The notes beneath the pieces were generated by a model that made no database searches, had not been told where the DNA came from, and saw nothing but the letters and a program-made list of their open reading frames with translations. The translations under genes and the position numbers were made by a program. Shown here piece after piece: positions 25,048-34,013 of a stretch of 64,000 bases of DNA. How positions within the stretch are numbered: position 1 is the stretch's first letter; every line of letters begins with the position of its first letter. This stretch comes from Streptomyces neyagawaensis (GTDB lineage: Bacteria; Actinomycetota; Actinomycetes; Streptomycetales; Streptomycetaceae). The stretch covers positions 62,001-126,000 of the forward strand of contig NZ_JAMGBG010000034.1 in assembly GCF_023516595.1 (NCBI RefSeq), given 5' to 3'.

Positions 25048-25950
25048 ATGGATCTGGCCTTACTGCGTACGTTCGTGACCGTGCACCGGGCCGGTTCGTT
25101 CACCCGTGCCGCAGCCCTGCTCGGCCTCTCGCAGCCGGCCGTGACCTCGCAGATCCGCACCCTGGAGCGGCAGCTGGGCCGCCCGCTGTTCCTGCGCCAG
25201 GCCAGGGGCGTGACGCCGACGACCATCGGCGACGAACTCGCCCACAAGGCGGCCCCTCATCTCGACGCGTTGATGGAGATCGCCGAGACGGGCCTCGACG
25301 ACGACGCCTCCTTGGGCACACTCCATCTCGCCGGGCCCCCGGAGTTCACCGCCGAGCGTGTGCTGCCCGCTCTCACGGAGCTCATCGACGACGGTCAGGG
25401 CTTCGCACTGCGGGTGTCCTTCGGCAACGCCGACGAGACGCTGGAGGGCCTCGGGGCCGGCCACCACGACCTGGCCATCACCACCGCGCAGCCCCGCGGC
25501 GCCCTGCTGACCGCGACCGCCCTCTGCGACGAGGAGCATGTGCTGGTCGCCGCCCCGCGGTGGGCCGAGCGCATCGGCCCCGGCAAGCTGCATCCCAAGG
25601 AGGCGCACCTGCTGGAAGGGCTTCCGGTCGTCGAGGTGCACGAGTCGCTGCCGTTCATCGCGCGCTACTGGGCCTCGGTCTTCGACTCCCGGCCCGCTGC
25701 CTCCGGCACCGTGGTCGTCCCGGACCTGCGCGCGGTGCTGGCCTGCGCCATCTCCGGGGGAGGTCTGGCCGTGCTGCCCCGCTATCTCTGCGTCGACGCC
25801 CTGGAGCGCGGCGACGTCGTGGCGCTTCTCGAACCGGCGGTGCCGCCGCTGCGGACGTACTTCCTGGTGGTCCGTACCGGCACCCTGGCCATGCCGCACA
25901 TCGCCCGGGCCCACGAGTGGCTGCTGCGCACCGCGGTGGGCTGGTCCTGA
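25048..25950 (+). CDS. LysR-family transcriptional regulator with a TTA codon
   Basis: A 300-residue LysR regulator. The HTH is in FVTVHRAGSFTRAAALLGLS and PAVTSQIRTLERQLGRPLF (residues 10-50), and the co-inducer domain follows, ending with the ISGGGLAVLPRYL segment. Codon 5 (25060-25062) is TTA, so translation likely needs bldA tRNA and would be shut off at the very start when it is scarce. The ATG at 25048 is fixed by the HTH position. It is flanked by an unrelated lyase and a Nudix gene; target unknown. Confidence 0.88.
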   Translation: MDLALLRTFVTVHRAGSFTRAAALLGLSQPAVTSQIRTLERQLGRPLFLRQARGVTPTTIGDELAHKAAPHLDALMEIAETGLDDDASLGTLHLAGPPEFTAERVLPALTELIDDGQGFALRVSFGNADETLEGLGAGHHDLAITTAQPRGALLTATALCDEEHVLVAAPRWAERIGPGKLHPKEAHLLEGLPVVEVHESLPFIARYWASVFDSRPAASGTVVVPDLRAVLACAISGGGLAVLPRYLCVDALERGDVVALLEPAVPPLRTYFLVVRTGTLAMPHIARAHEWLLRTAVGWS

Positions 25951-25989
25951 GGCAGCGGGTGCCGTAGCTCATTTCCGTGGTCGGGCAAT

Positions 25990-26003
25990 GTTTCACGTGG
26001 AAC
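25990..26003. other. parS-like site (one mismatch)
   Basis: GTTTCACGTGGAAC differs from parS at one position. It lies 22 bp upstream of the Nudix gene start, between two plus-strand genes. Confidence 0.55.
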
Positions 26004-26024
26004 ATGACGGGCCACATTTCTCCC

Positions 26025-26507
26025 ATGACCGTCCGACCCGTGGTCAAACGCACCGCCCGCGCCATCCTGCTCGACGGCGATGACCTGATCCTGATCAAGC
26101 GGACCAAACCGGGTGTCGATCCCTACTGGCTCACGCCGGGTGGCGGGGTCGAGCCGGAGGACACGACCGTCGTCGACGCACTCCACCGCGAGGTGCACGA
26201 GGAGCTCGGCGCCAAGATCACCGATGTCGTGCCCTGCTTCGTGGACACCGTCGAACACATCGGTGAGGACGGTGGCGCCACGGGGGTCAAGGTCCAGCAC
26301 TTCTTCGTCTGCCGTCTGGAATCCATGGACACGTCGAAGCGGCACGGCCCGGAGGTGGACGAGCCTCTGGGCGAGTACGAGATCGTGCGGGTGCCCTTCA
26401 CCCGGGTCGGGATCGCCTCCGTCCACCTCGTCCCGCTGTCCCTGCGGCATTACCTCGATGGGAACATCGAGGGCGTCCGCGCGATGCACGCCCCCGACCT
26501 GGGCTGA
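26025..26507 (+). CDS. Nudix hydrolase
   Basis: A 160-residue single-domain Nudix protein. The Nudix box is readable around residues 38-62 as GGGVEPEDTT, then REVHEELG, keeping the glutamates that bind Mg2+. It hydrolyses a nucleoside diphosphate linked to another group; the substrate is not predictable. The ATG at 26025 is preferred because the domain starts MTVRPVVKRTARAILL. A parS-like site lies just upstream. Confidence 0.85.
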   Translation: MTVRPVVKRTARAILLDGDDLILIKRTKPGVDPYWLTPGGGVEPEDTTVVDALHREVHEELGAKITDVVPCFVDTVEHIGEDGGATGVKVQHFFVCRLESMDTSKRHGPEVDEPLGEYEIVRVPFTRVGIASVHLVPLSLRHYLDGNIEGVRAMHAPDLG

Positions 26508-26549
26508 CGAACAGCCGCCGCTGCCCGTCACGGGCGGCCGACTGCCGGC

Positions 26550-28004
26550 TCAGTCGCCTGCGGCCACCAGTTCCTCCACCGAGTCGTGGCGTATGCGGTC
26601 CGACGGGACACCCACGCCCCTGAGCGCGTCCACACCGCTGCGGATCATCCCGGGCGGACCGGAGAGGTACGCGTCGTACTCGGTCCACGGTCCGTATTCG
26701 CGTATGGCGTCGGGCAGCTGGAGCAGACCGTGCCGGTCGACCACCGGCCGGACCTTCAACCAGGAGTTGCTCTGCTGCAGTCGCAGCAGGGTGTCGATGT
26801 CATAGAGGTCCTGGTCGCTGCGGGCCCCGTAGAAGACCTCGGCCGGGCGGTGCCGTCCTCGTTCGGCGAGGTCCTCGATCATGGCCTTGATGGGGGCGAT
26901 GCCGGTGCCGCCGCCCAGGCAGAGCAGTCCGCTGTCGGTGCTGTGGTCGACGGTCATCGCACCAGCCGGCGGACCTAGCCGGATGACATCGCCGGGGCGG
27001 GCACGGTGCACGAGCGCGTTGGAGACCCAGCCCGCCGGGACCGCTTTCACATGGAACGACAGCAGTCCGTCCGAGCGGGGCGCCGAGGCGAAGGAATAGT
27101 GCCGCCAGATCCGCGGCCACCAGGGCGTCTCCACGCTGGCGTACTGACCGGCCAGGAAGGGATACGGCTGGTTCGGCCGGACGGTGAGGACCGCTATGTC
27201 GGCTGTTCTCAGTTCGTGCGAGACGACCTCGGCGAGCCACCACGGCGGGGAACGCAGCTCGTCCGCGGCAGCCGCGTCGATCATCACCTGAGAGATCGTG
27301 GTGTATGTCCGGACCCAGGCCGCCTCGGTCTCGTCGTCCCAGGTCCTGGCGGCGTAACGGCTCAGGGAGCCGATCAGGCACTCGCCGACCGCCGGGTAGT
27401 GGTCAGGCTGTGTGCCGTACTTGCGGTGGCCTCGGCCGAGGTTCTGGAGGTAGTCGACGAGGACGGGGGTGTTGTCGATGTGCTCGGCCGCGGTCAGCAG
27501 GGCCTTGAGCAGACGGTCCCGTTGGGCGTCCATCGCCGGCGGGAAGAGGGAGCGCAGGTCCGGGTGCTGGACGAACAGGAGCGCGTAGAAATACGAGGTG
27601 ACCTTGTCGGCGACAGGTCCGATCTCGGCCATGGTCCGCCGGATGAGCACGGCGTCGGGCGAGGCCTCGGGGGTGCGGCCCGCGCGGGGGGTGGGAACCC
27701 GGGCCTCGAAGACGGACTGCTCGGAGCCATGCTCATCGCCGAGGGCAGCCGGTCGGGGCGGAGGACTGGACGGCGGGTCCTGGAACGGGGGTATTCGCTC
27801 GCGAGCGGCCTCGTCCGGGGTCCGCTGCGGCACGGTCGACGGTTCCTGGGGGCGGCCCACGGGACGCAGCCCGGCGAGACGGTTGCCCTCGATCTCCTGG
27901 TCCCGGTCGGGGGACGGCTGGGTGCGCGGTGTGAACCAGCTGCCTCCGTCACTGTCCCCCGCAGCGCCGTTGCCGGCCGACGTGGTGGTGGTCGGAGCGT
28001 CCAT
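26550..28004 (-). CDS. Globin-flavoreductase (flavohemoglobin-like) with long disordered N-terminus
   Basis: About 484 residues. After about 115 Pro/Ser-rich, probably disordered residues come a globin domain (LIRRTMAEIG, then the likely proximal histidine in LGRGHRKYG) and an FNR-type reductase. The FAD motif is RHYSFAS, the NAD-binding motif is LGGGTGIAPIKAM and the C-terminus is YLSGPPGMIRS. Such proteins convert nitric oxide to nitrate with oxygen and NADH. The extension is unusual for flavohemoglobins. An in-frame ATG at 28025 is an alternative start; the ATG at 28004 has GAGG about 11 nt upstream. Confidence 0.88.
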   Translation of the reverse strand: MDAPTTTTSAGNGAAGDSDGGSWFTPRTQPSPDRDQEIEGNRLAGLRPVGRPQEPSTVPQRTPDEAARERIPPFQDPPSSPPPRPAALGDEHGSEQSVFEARVPTPRAGRTPEASPDAVLIRRTMAEIGPVADKVTSYFYALLFVQHPDLRSLFPPAMDAQRDRLLKALLTAAEHIDNTPVLVDYLQNLGRGHRKYGTQPDHYPAVGECLIGSLSRYAARTWDDETEAAWVRTYTTISQVMIDAAAADELRSPPWWLAEVVSHELRTADIAVLTVRPNQPYPFLAGQYASVETPWWPRIWRHYSFASAPRSDGLLSFHVKAVPAGWVSNALVHRARPGDVIRLGPPAGAMTVDHSTDSGLLCLGGGTGIAPIKAMIEDLAERGRHRPAEVFYGARSDQDLYDIDTLLRLQQSNSWLKVRPVVDRHGLLQLPDAIREYGPWTEYDAYLSGPPGMIRSGVDALRGVGVPSDRIRHDSVEELVAAGD

Positions 28005-28025
28005 GGTGTGCCTCGCCTCGAGCAT

Positions 28026-28424
28026 CTTTCGGTCGATCTGCGCACTCCCTCAACCGGAAGGTCGCATGTTTCCCCCGCGGACGGCCTTGCTTTCCCCGTT
28101 GTGTTCCCCCACCACCAATGCGGCCACATTCAACCCGGCTTCCGGCACCGTACGGACAAGTAGGCGAGAGTGTGACGTGGGACGCAGCAATACGTGGCAG
28201 CGTTCCACAGCGCACCAACGCCCACGTTCCACAACGGTGAACGCGGGTCTTCGATCTCTCCGTCCGGTTAGGCTGCATTGGACTGTGTTCGTACCCGCAG
28301 CATGAGACGACTACATCTCGCTTCGGACACGAACCGGACTCGACCCTACCGGCACGCGCGTCACATACAAGTCCCCCCATGTCCCGGCGGGAATTCAACA
28401 GGGGCGAATCAGCGATTCCTTCAA
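28026..28424. other. Intergenic region with no supportable gene
   Basis: This 399-bp gap lies between two minus-strand genes, upstream of the globin gene. It is less GC-rich in places and should contain the globin promoter. A 60-codon minus-strand frame at 28050-28232 exists but shows no family signature or convincing codon pattern, so I do not call it. I see no recognised operator. Confidence 0.5.
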
Positions 28425-29057
28425 TTACCGGGCGCGGCGCACCAATTCATAGGCATCCCACAGATCCTGCCCCGTGTAGGAGAGCGTGGCCAGCGCGGCC
28501 ACATGCTGATCCGCATTTACGGCGACCGAGATCGGCACGGAGCCGAAGAGGTCCGCGTCGGACAGCGAGTCACCGTACGCGACACAGTCCGCGCGGGTCA
28601 GTCCGAAGCGCGCGCAGAGGCGATCCGCGATCTCGACCTTGGCCGCCGGGGTGAGGATCCCTGCCGGATCCACCGGCTCGGTGAAAGGCACTTGGGGAAA
28701 GAGCGAACCGTACGCCGCATGCGCACCCCATGCCGTCAGCCGCTCGACGAAGAACGAAGGCGAGAGGGAGATGACGGCGCAGTACTCTCCCCTGTCCCGG
28801 ATCTCGGCCCAGGTGTCCTGGATACGCCGGAGCCAGGGCGCCCCCTCGAAAGCCGCTGCGACATGGATCTCGGTGAGCCCGGCCCACAGACCATGGACGC
28901 GCTGCGCGTAGGTCCGTGAATCAATCCGCCGGTTCACGAAGTCCCGTTCGAGCGCGGTGATCTCGTGGTCCAGGCCGAGCTGTCGGGAGATCTCCACAGG
29001 CGCTGCCGATCGGTGCAGCAGGGTCCCGTCCAAATCGAACAGGTGCAGTCGCGTCAT
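28425..29057 (-). CDS. HAD-superfamily phosphatase, subfamily IB-like
   Basis: A 210-residue phosphatase of the phosphoserine-phosphatase-like type. Motif I is LFDLDGTLL at the N-terminus, motif II is the serine in AVISLSPSFF, a lysine lies in PAAKVEIADRL, and motif IV is YGDSLSDADLF. A small helical cap follows motif I. The substrate could be phosphoserine or another phosphomonoester. It is divergent from the acetyltransferase gene across a 163-bp gap that holds a large inverted repeat and a parS. Confidence 0.8.
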   Translation of the reverse strand: MTRLHLFDLDGTLLHRSAAPVEISRQLGLDHEITALERDFVNRRIDSRTYAQRVHGLWAGLTEIHVAAAFEGAPWLRRIQDTWAEIRDRGEYCAVISLSPSFFVERLTAWGAHAAYGSLFPQVPFTEPVDPAGILTPAAKVEIADRLCARFGLTRADCVAYGDSLSDADLFGSVPISVAVNADQHVAALATLSYTGQDLWDAYELVRRAR

Positions 29058-29070
29058 AGCGGCCGAGGCT

Positions 29071-29127
29071 AGTGCCGTGACCGGAAGGGTTCACCGGCTC
29101 GCGGCAAACCTTTCCGGTCACGGCACT
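29071..29127. repeat. Large 21-bp-arm inverted repeat in a divergent promoter region
   Basis: Arms at 29071-29091 and 29107-29127 (AGTGCCGTGACCGGAA and its near-perfect complement, with one G.T pair) enclose a 15-nt loop. It lies between divergent genes, not after a gene, so a simple terminator role does not fit. It begins 14 bp upstream of the HAD gene start, so it would lie in that gene's leader or promoter. Confidence 0.75.
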
Positions 29128-29174
29128 GGCCAGCCCCACGCTTCACGCCTGCTCGGGTGTGCCTGCGCGCTGCT

Positions 29175-29188
29175 GTTTCACGTGAAAC
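29175..29188. other. parS site (exact)
   Basis: An exact GTTTCACGTGAAAC lies 33 bp upstream of the acetyltransferase start, in the divergent gap. Confidence 0.9.
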
Positions 29189-29220
29189 ATCTGTCCGCGC
29201 GCTGTGCGGTTGTGGGCAAG

Positions 29221-30159
29221 ATGGCCAAAAGCGCGTTCGTCCCCCAGCAATCCGGTGGACGTCAGGCTCCTGCGTCGGACAGCCTGGCCCGCGTGCCGAC
29301 ACCTTCCCCCTCTGCCCTGCCCATCCGCCGTCTCACCCCGCGCGATCTCACCGCCTGCGCCGACTTGTCCGAGAACCGGGGCTGGCCCCGCGAAGAGCAC
29401 AAGTGGGGGCTGCTGCTGGCAGCCGGGGCCGGGTACGGCATCGACGATCCGGAAGGTGGCCTCGTCGCCGCCTGTGTGGTGACCGACTACGGAGCTGCGG
29501 GCCGCCCGGACCTGAGGGCGATCGGCATGGTGCTGGTGGCCGAGCGGCACGCCCGGCAGGGCATCGGCCGCCGTCTGATGCGCCACGTCATCACCGAGTC
29601 CGGGACGACTCCGCTGACGCTGCACGCGACGCCCAACGGACAGCCGCTCTACGAGGAGCTGGGGTTCAAGGTCACGGGGCGGGCCGAGATGGTCCGGGGA
29701 CACTTCTCGGCCGACGGGGTCGATCCCGCTGTCACCACCCGCACGGCCACCGCCGAGGACCTCACGACGATCGTGCGGCTCGACGGGGAGGTGTTCGGCA
29801 CGGACCGCACTCACGTACTCACCCGGCTCCCCGCCTTCGCCGATCAGATCCGCGTCGCCGAGGAGAGCGGCCGGATCATCGGCTACGCGGCCGCCTGGCC
29901 CAACATGGACACCCATGTCGTAGGCCCTCTGATCGCCCGGGACACGCGGACGGCGAAGGCACTCATCGCCTCCCTGGCCGCCCACACCGGACTCCCTCTC
30001 CGCACGGACATCGACGTACGGCACGAGGAACTGCTGGCGTGGGTGAAGCAACACGGCCTGAAGCCGGTCGCCTTCAACGCGGTGATGACCTACGGAATGT
30101 CCGAGCTGCCGGGCGACTGGTCACGCCGATACGCTCCACTGACCGTGGCGGCGGGCTGA
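29221..30159 (+). CDS. GNAT-family acetyltransferase, two-domain
   Basis: A 312-residue protein. The first GNAT domain (about residues 35-165) has the acetyl-CoA loop in VLVAERHARQGIGRRLMRHV and YEELGFKVTGRAE. A second, more diverged domain (about residues 175-310) contains TTRTATAEDLTTIVRLDGEV and resembles the C-terminal half of tandem GNAT proteins. The acceptor substrate is unknown. The ATG at 29221 follows GGGCAAG. Confidence 0.8.
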   Translation: MAKSAFVPQQSGGRQAPASDSLARVPTPSPSALPIRRLTPRDLTACADLSENRGWPREEHKWGLLLAAGAGYGIDDPEGGLVAACVVTDYGAAGRPDLRAIGMVLVAERHARQGIGRRLMRHVITESGTTPLTLHATPNGQPLYEELGFKVTGRAEMVRGHFSADGVDPAVTTRTATAEDLTTIVRLDGEVFGTDRTHVLTRLPAFADQIRVAEESGRIIGYAAAWPNMDTHVVGPLIARDTRTAKALIASLAAHTGLPLRTDIDVRHEELLAWVKQHGLKPVAFNAVMTYGMSELPGDWSRRYAPLTVAAG

Positions 30160-30196
30160 GCTCTAGAGCCGGGCGGGCACGGCCGACGCACAGCCG

Positions 30197-31405
30197 TCAG
30201 CGGTGCACGGCCGTCCGCCGGTCCGTCATGACCCCGCCCGCCACAACCGTGCTCGGCACGTTCCTCTTGCGCTCCAGAGCCGCCGAGAGGAACGCCAGCA
30301 CGAGGGCACTCACCGCGAGGGCGGCTCCGACCCAGTTGGGTGCCGTGTAACCGAAGCCCGCGTCGATGACGAGGCCACCGAGCCAGGCCGCGAGCGCGTT
30401 ACCGAGGTTGAAGGCACCGATGTTGACGGCCGAAGCCAGGGTGGGCGCGCCCTGCGCCTGGTCGAGGACGCGCTTCTGCAGCGGCGGCACGGTGGCGAAG
30501 CCCAGGGCACCGACCAGCGCGATGGTCACGGCCGCGGCGACCTTGTCGTGGGCGGTGAGGGTGAACAGCGCGAGGACGACGGCAAGGGCGCCCAGGGAGA
30601 CGTACAGCATGGGCATGAGCGCGCGGTCCGCGTACCTGCCGCCCACGAGGTTGCCGGCGACCATGCCGACACCGAAGAGGACGAGGAGCCAGGTGACGGA
30701 GGCGTCGGCGAAGCCGGCGGCGTGGGTCATCATCGGCGCGATGTAGGTGATGGCTGCGAAGACCCCACCGAAGCCCAGCACGGTCATCGCCATGGCGAGC
30801 AGGACCTGGACGTTCTTGAAGGCCGCCAGTTCATGGCGCAGGCGCACGCCCTGCGGCTTGGGCATGTCGGGGACGAGCCGGGCGACGCCCAGCAGTCCGA
30901 CGACGCCCAGTGCCGCCACTGCGGCGAAGGTGACCCGCCAACCCAGCGACTGTCCGATCAGTGTCCCGAGGGGCACTCCGATCACGTTGGCGACGGTGAG
31001 ACCGCTGAACATCATCGCGATGGCACCGGCCTTCCGGTCCGGTGCCACAAGGTCGGCGGCGACCACCGAGCCGATCCCGAAGAAGGCTCCGTGGGCGAGT
31101 GAAGCGACGACCCGGCCGAGCAGCATGACGGTGTAGGTGGGCGCGAGGGCCGAGAGCAGGTTCCCCACGACGAAGAGGCCCATCAGCAGCATCAACATCC
31201 GCTTGCGGGACACCCTCGTACCCAGAGCGGTCATGATCGGGGCGCCGAGCACCACGCCGAGCGCGTAGCCGGTCACGAGGAAACCGGCGGTCGGAATGGA
31301 GACCCCGAAGTCGCCCGCGACCTCAGGCAGCACCCCCATGATCACGAACTCCGTCGTGCCGATCCCGAAGGCCCCGATCGCCAGGGCCAGCAGCGCGAGA
31401 GGCAT
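30197..31405 (-). CDS. MFS exporter (DHA1/AraJ-type)
   Basis: A 402-residue major facilitator protein with 12 predicted helices. The N-terminus LALAIGAFGIGTTEFVIMGV and the motif-A loop GTRVSRKRMLML are typical of drug- or sugar-exporting AraJ/CmlR-like carriers. The ATG at 31405 is preceded by GAAAGG. It is divergent from a MarR regulator 137 bp away, which likely controls it, a common exporter-regulator pair. The substrate is unknown. Confidence 0.87.
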   Translation of the reverse strand: MPLALLALAIGAFGIGTTEFVIMGVLPEVAGDFGVSIPTAGFLVTGYALGVVLGAPIMTALGTRVSRKRMLMLLMGLFVVGNLLSALAPTYTVMLLGRVVASLAHGAFFGIGSVVAADLVAPDRKAGAIAMMFSGLTVANVIGVPLGTLIGQSLGWRVTFAAVAALGVVGLLGVARLVPDMPKPQGVRLRHELAAFKNVQVLLAMAMTVLGFGGVFAAITYIAPMMTHAAGFADASVTWLLVLFGVGMVAGNLVGGRYADRALMPMLYVSLGALAVVLALFTLTAHDKVAAAVTIALVGALGFATVPPLQKRVLDQAQGAPTLASAVNIGAFNLGNALAAWLGGLVIDAGFGYTAPNWVGAALAVSALVLAFLSAALERKRNVPSTVVAGGVMTDRRTAVHR

Positions 31406-31452
31406 GAGGACGTACCTTTCAGAAGAGTGCAGGGGCAGGTTTCAAGCGTACA

Positions 31453-31461
31453 CAATAATTG
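31453..31461. promoter_or_regulatory. Candidate MarR operator in the MFS/MarR gap
   Basis: CAATAATTG is a 9-bp odd palindrome in the AT-rich stretch between the divergent MFS and MarR genes. MarR proteins bind AT-rich dyads in such gaps. A related CTATTGCA lies about 30 bp away. Weak, positional evidence. Confidence 0.35.
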
Positions 31462-31542
31462 CAGACGCGCTATATACGCCTGGGCTGACTATTGCATCGG
31501 TGGCCTATCCTGGAGTGAACCGCTCCGGGACGGAGGAGACCG

Positions 31543-32001
31543 ATGACAGCTACGGAACCCGCGCTCACCGCCCTCGCCCAGGGCTGGTGCGCTCTCTCCC
31601 TGCTCCACGGCAGGATCGAGTCCCGCATCGAGCGCGCACTGCAGTCCGGGCACGGTCTGAGCGTGCGCGAGTACTCCCTGCTGGACGTCCTGAGCCGCCA
31701 GCACGACGGTGAGGGCGGGCACCTGCAGATGAAGCAGGTGGCCGACGCTGTCGTCCTCAGCCAGAGCGCCACCACCCGCCTGGTCACCCGACTCGAGGAC
31801 CGCGGCCTGCTGTCGCGCTACCTGTGCCCGACCGACCGCCGGGGCATCTACACCGACGTCTCCGAGGCCGGGCGCAAGCTCCTGGCAGAGGCCCGGCCCA
31901 CCAACGACGCCGCACTGCGCGACGCGCTGGACGAAGCGGCGAAGAACCCCGAACTGGCACCCCTGGTCCGCGCCGTGGAGTCACTGAACGCACCTGCATA
32001 G
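31543..32001 (+). CDS. MarR-family transcriptional regulator
   Basis: A 152-residue winged-helix regulator. The DNA-binding region reads KQVADAVVLSQSATTRLVTRLEDRGLLSR (helix then wing DRRGIYTDVSEAG), typical of MarR dimers that lose DNA binding on ligand or oxidant contact. GGAGGAG precedes the ATG. It is divergent from the MFS exporter it probably represses, and a GNAT gene follows after 9 bp, perhaps in the same transcript. Confidence 0.9.
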   Translation: MTATEPALTALAQGWCALSLLHGRIESRIERALQSGHGLSVREYSLLDVLSRQHDGEGGHLQMKQVADAVVLSQSATTRLVTRLEDRGLLSRYLCPTDRRGIYTDVSEAGRKLLAEARPTNDAALRDALDEAAKNPELAPLVRAVESLNAPA

Positions 32002-32010
32002 GGTGCGGGC

Positions 32011-32463
32011 ATGGAAGATCTTGAAGTTCGCTCGGCTGCCAAGGACGACATCGCCGACATCGTCGCCATGCTCGCCGACGACCCGCTGGGGGCCCGGCGT
32101 GAGTCGCCGGACGATCTGACGCCTTACTTCGCGGCCCTGGAGCGCCTGAGTGGTGACCCCCACCAGCACCTGATGGTCGCTGTCCGCGAGGGCCGCGTCG
32201 TCGGCACACTTCAGCTGACGATCATCCCCGGTCTCTCCCGGCGCGGCTCCACCCGGTCGATCATCGAGGGTGTGCGCGTGCACGCGGATGAACGCGGGAG
32301 CGGTCTCGGCACCCACCTCATCGAGTGGGCGATCTCCGAATCACGACGTCAGGGGTGCCAGTTGGTCCAGCTGACGTCCGACGTCACGCGCACCGATGCC
32401 CACCGTTTCTATGAGCGTCTCGGCTTCGAGGCCACCCATGTGGGCTTCAAGCTTCCGCTCTGA
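32011..32463 (+). CDS. GNAT-family acetyltransferase
   Basis: A 150-residue single GNAT domain. The acetyl-CoA-binding segment is VRVHADERGSGLGTHLIEWA, and the C-terminal FYERLGFEATHVGFKL is standard. It lies 9 bp after the MarR gene and is likely co-transcribed with it. The acceptor is unknown. Confidence 0.85.
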   Translation: MEDLEVRSAAKDDIADIVAMLADDPLGARRESPDDLTPYFAALERLSGDPHQHLMVAVREGRVVGTLQLTIIPGLSRRGSTRSIIEGVRVHADERGSGLGTHLIEWAISESRRQGCQLVQLTSDVTRTDAHRFYERLGFEATHVGFKLPL

Positions 32464-32506
32464 GCAATCCGGTGATGCGTGCACCCAGTGATGCGCACAG
32501 GGTCCT

Positions 32507-32520
32507 GTTTCACGTGAAAC
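32507..32520. other. parS site (exact)
   Basis: An exact GTTTCACGTGAAAC lies in the 94-bp gap between converging genes (GNAT and the serine hydrolase). Confidence 0.9.
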
Positions 32521-32557
32521 ATCGCGCGCGCCAGGACCCCACCCGCCCTGTCGGCGA

Positions 32558-33946
32558 CTACGCAATCCCACGCCACCCCTCAGGATCCACCCCACCGGGC
32601 ACTGGAGCGCCCTCGTCGTACGGCTGACGCGTGAACACGAAGGAACCGATATCCAGGTGGCTCACGCGCTTGTCCGGCCCTCGTACGGCCTGCAGGCGCT
32701 CTCCCGCGAAGTATCCGTTGAGGCCGGTCCAGCAGCCGTCGTCGTCGCGCCGGAAGCGAGCGCTGCGCCCCGTGCCCGACAGCGGCTCCAACGACACACC
32801 TCCGTCGGCCGCGAGGCGCAGCACGAAGCTGTACGTCCCCCAGTACCAAGGCCCCACCAGTTCCAGGACCGTCTGGTCCACCTCGGGCAGCGGACGCCAC
32901 GGCTCCGGGATCCGCGGCTCGGCCTCCGCCACGATGCGGACCAGATCGGCGGCCACCTCCGACACCACCGGCCCGGAAGTGCAGTTGGCCAGCACCACGG
33001 CCGCTACATCGTCCTCGACGCTGATGGTCAGCTGTGCGAGGAAGCCGGGTACCGATCCTCCATGGCCGACGAGCAACCGGCCGTCCCGGGCCTGGATCTG
33101 CATGCCCAGCCCGTACGCCGAGCCGGCCGACACATCGGCGGCGTCACCCGTGGCAGCGGCAGGCGTCCGCATCTCCTGAACCGACGCCGCGCTCAGCACC
33201 CGATCGTCACCCTTGGCCAAGAACGCTGCGAAGCGCGCCAAGTCCCCTGCGGTGGACCAGAGTTGCCCTGCGGGTCCCATTTTCCCGAGGTCTTCGACCC
33301 GCTCCGGCATCATCACATCGGCCCAGGGGTGAACGGCCCACCCACCAGCGTGCGGCGCCTCGGGGTGCCACGTCGTGCGGGTGAGACCCAGCGGTTCGAG
33401 TACCTCGCGTCGCAGGACGTCCTTCCAGGAGGCGCCCCTCACCTGCTCGACCAGCGCGCCGAGAAGCGTGAAACCGGGGTTGGAGTAGTGGAAGCGGCGG
33501 CCGACGGGATGCCGGTGCGGCTCCTCGCCGAGCACATCGGCGAGTTCCGGACGCAGTGAGCCGGGGGTCCGCTCCCACCAGGGGGAGGGCGACTCGGCCG
33601 CCAACCCGCCCGTGTGGGCGAGCAGGTGAGCGATGGTGGCCTCCCCCGCGCCGGTGCCGGGCAGATGCTTCTCCAGCGGATCACCGAGATCCAACAGGCC
33701 CTCGTCCCGCAGGCGCAGGACCAGCACCGCCGTGAAGGTCTTGGTGATCGAGCCGATCCTGTACTGCACGTCCGAGTCCGGCGCATGCCCGTCGACGGAG
33801 GTCCGCGCCCCGTCCCACACCGTCCTGCCGTCTCGCACGACCGCGGCGACCAAGGACGGTGCGCGGCCCTCGGTCTGAGCGACGGCGATACGGTGCAGCA
33901 GAGCCCGGCGGGTGGCGGGAAGCAACTCTCCCAAAGGTTGTGTCAT
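32558..33946 (-). CDS. Serine beta-lactamase-like hydrolase (class C / D,D-peptidase type)
   Basis: A 462-residue protein. The nucleophile motif is SITK in RIGSITKTFTAVLVLR (about residue 66), the tyrosine motif is YSNPGF, and the third motif is GHGGSVPGF, all typical of the class C beta-lactamase/esterase superfamily. The C-terminal 100 residues form a beta-rich domain. No clear signal peptide is seen with the ATG at 33946, so it is probably cytosolic; it may be an esterase or peptidase rather than a resistance enzyme. Confidence 0.82.
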   Translation of the reverse strand: MTQPLGELLPATRRALLHRIAVAQTEGRAPSLVAAVVRDGRTVWDGARTSVDGHAPDSDVQYRIGSITKTFTAVLVLRLRDEGLLDLGDPLEKHLPGTGAGEATIAHLLAHTGGLAAESPSPWWERTPGSLRPELADVLGEEPHRHPVGRRFHYSNPGFTLLGALVEQVRGASWKDVLRREVLEPLGLTRTTWHPEAPHAGGWAVHPWADVMMPERVEDLGKMGPAGQLWSTAGDLARFAAFLAKGDDRVLSAASVQEMRTPAAATGDAADVSAGSAYGLGMQIQARDGRLLVGHGGSVPGFLAQLTISVEDDVAAVVLANCTSGPVVSEVAADLVRIVAEAEPRIPEPWRPLPEVDQTVLELVGPWYWGTYSFVLRLAADGGVSLEPLSGTGRSARFRRDDDGCWTGLNGYFAGERLQAVRGPDKRVSHLDIGSFVFTRQPYDEGAPVPGGVDPEGWRGIA

Positions 33947-34013
33947 GGGCTCAGTCCACCCGGCCCGGCCACGCACGTCGAGCACATTTCGTTCCGGACG
34001 GCCGACGGTCGGA

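Noticed and set aside
27044..27057. CTTTCACATGGAAC inside the globin gene
   Set aside because: Three mismatches to parS and no extended symmetry.
28050..28232. 60-codon minus-strand frame upstream of the globin gene
   Set aside because: No ribosome-binding site, no recognisable family and weak codon pattern.
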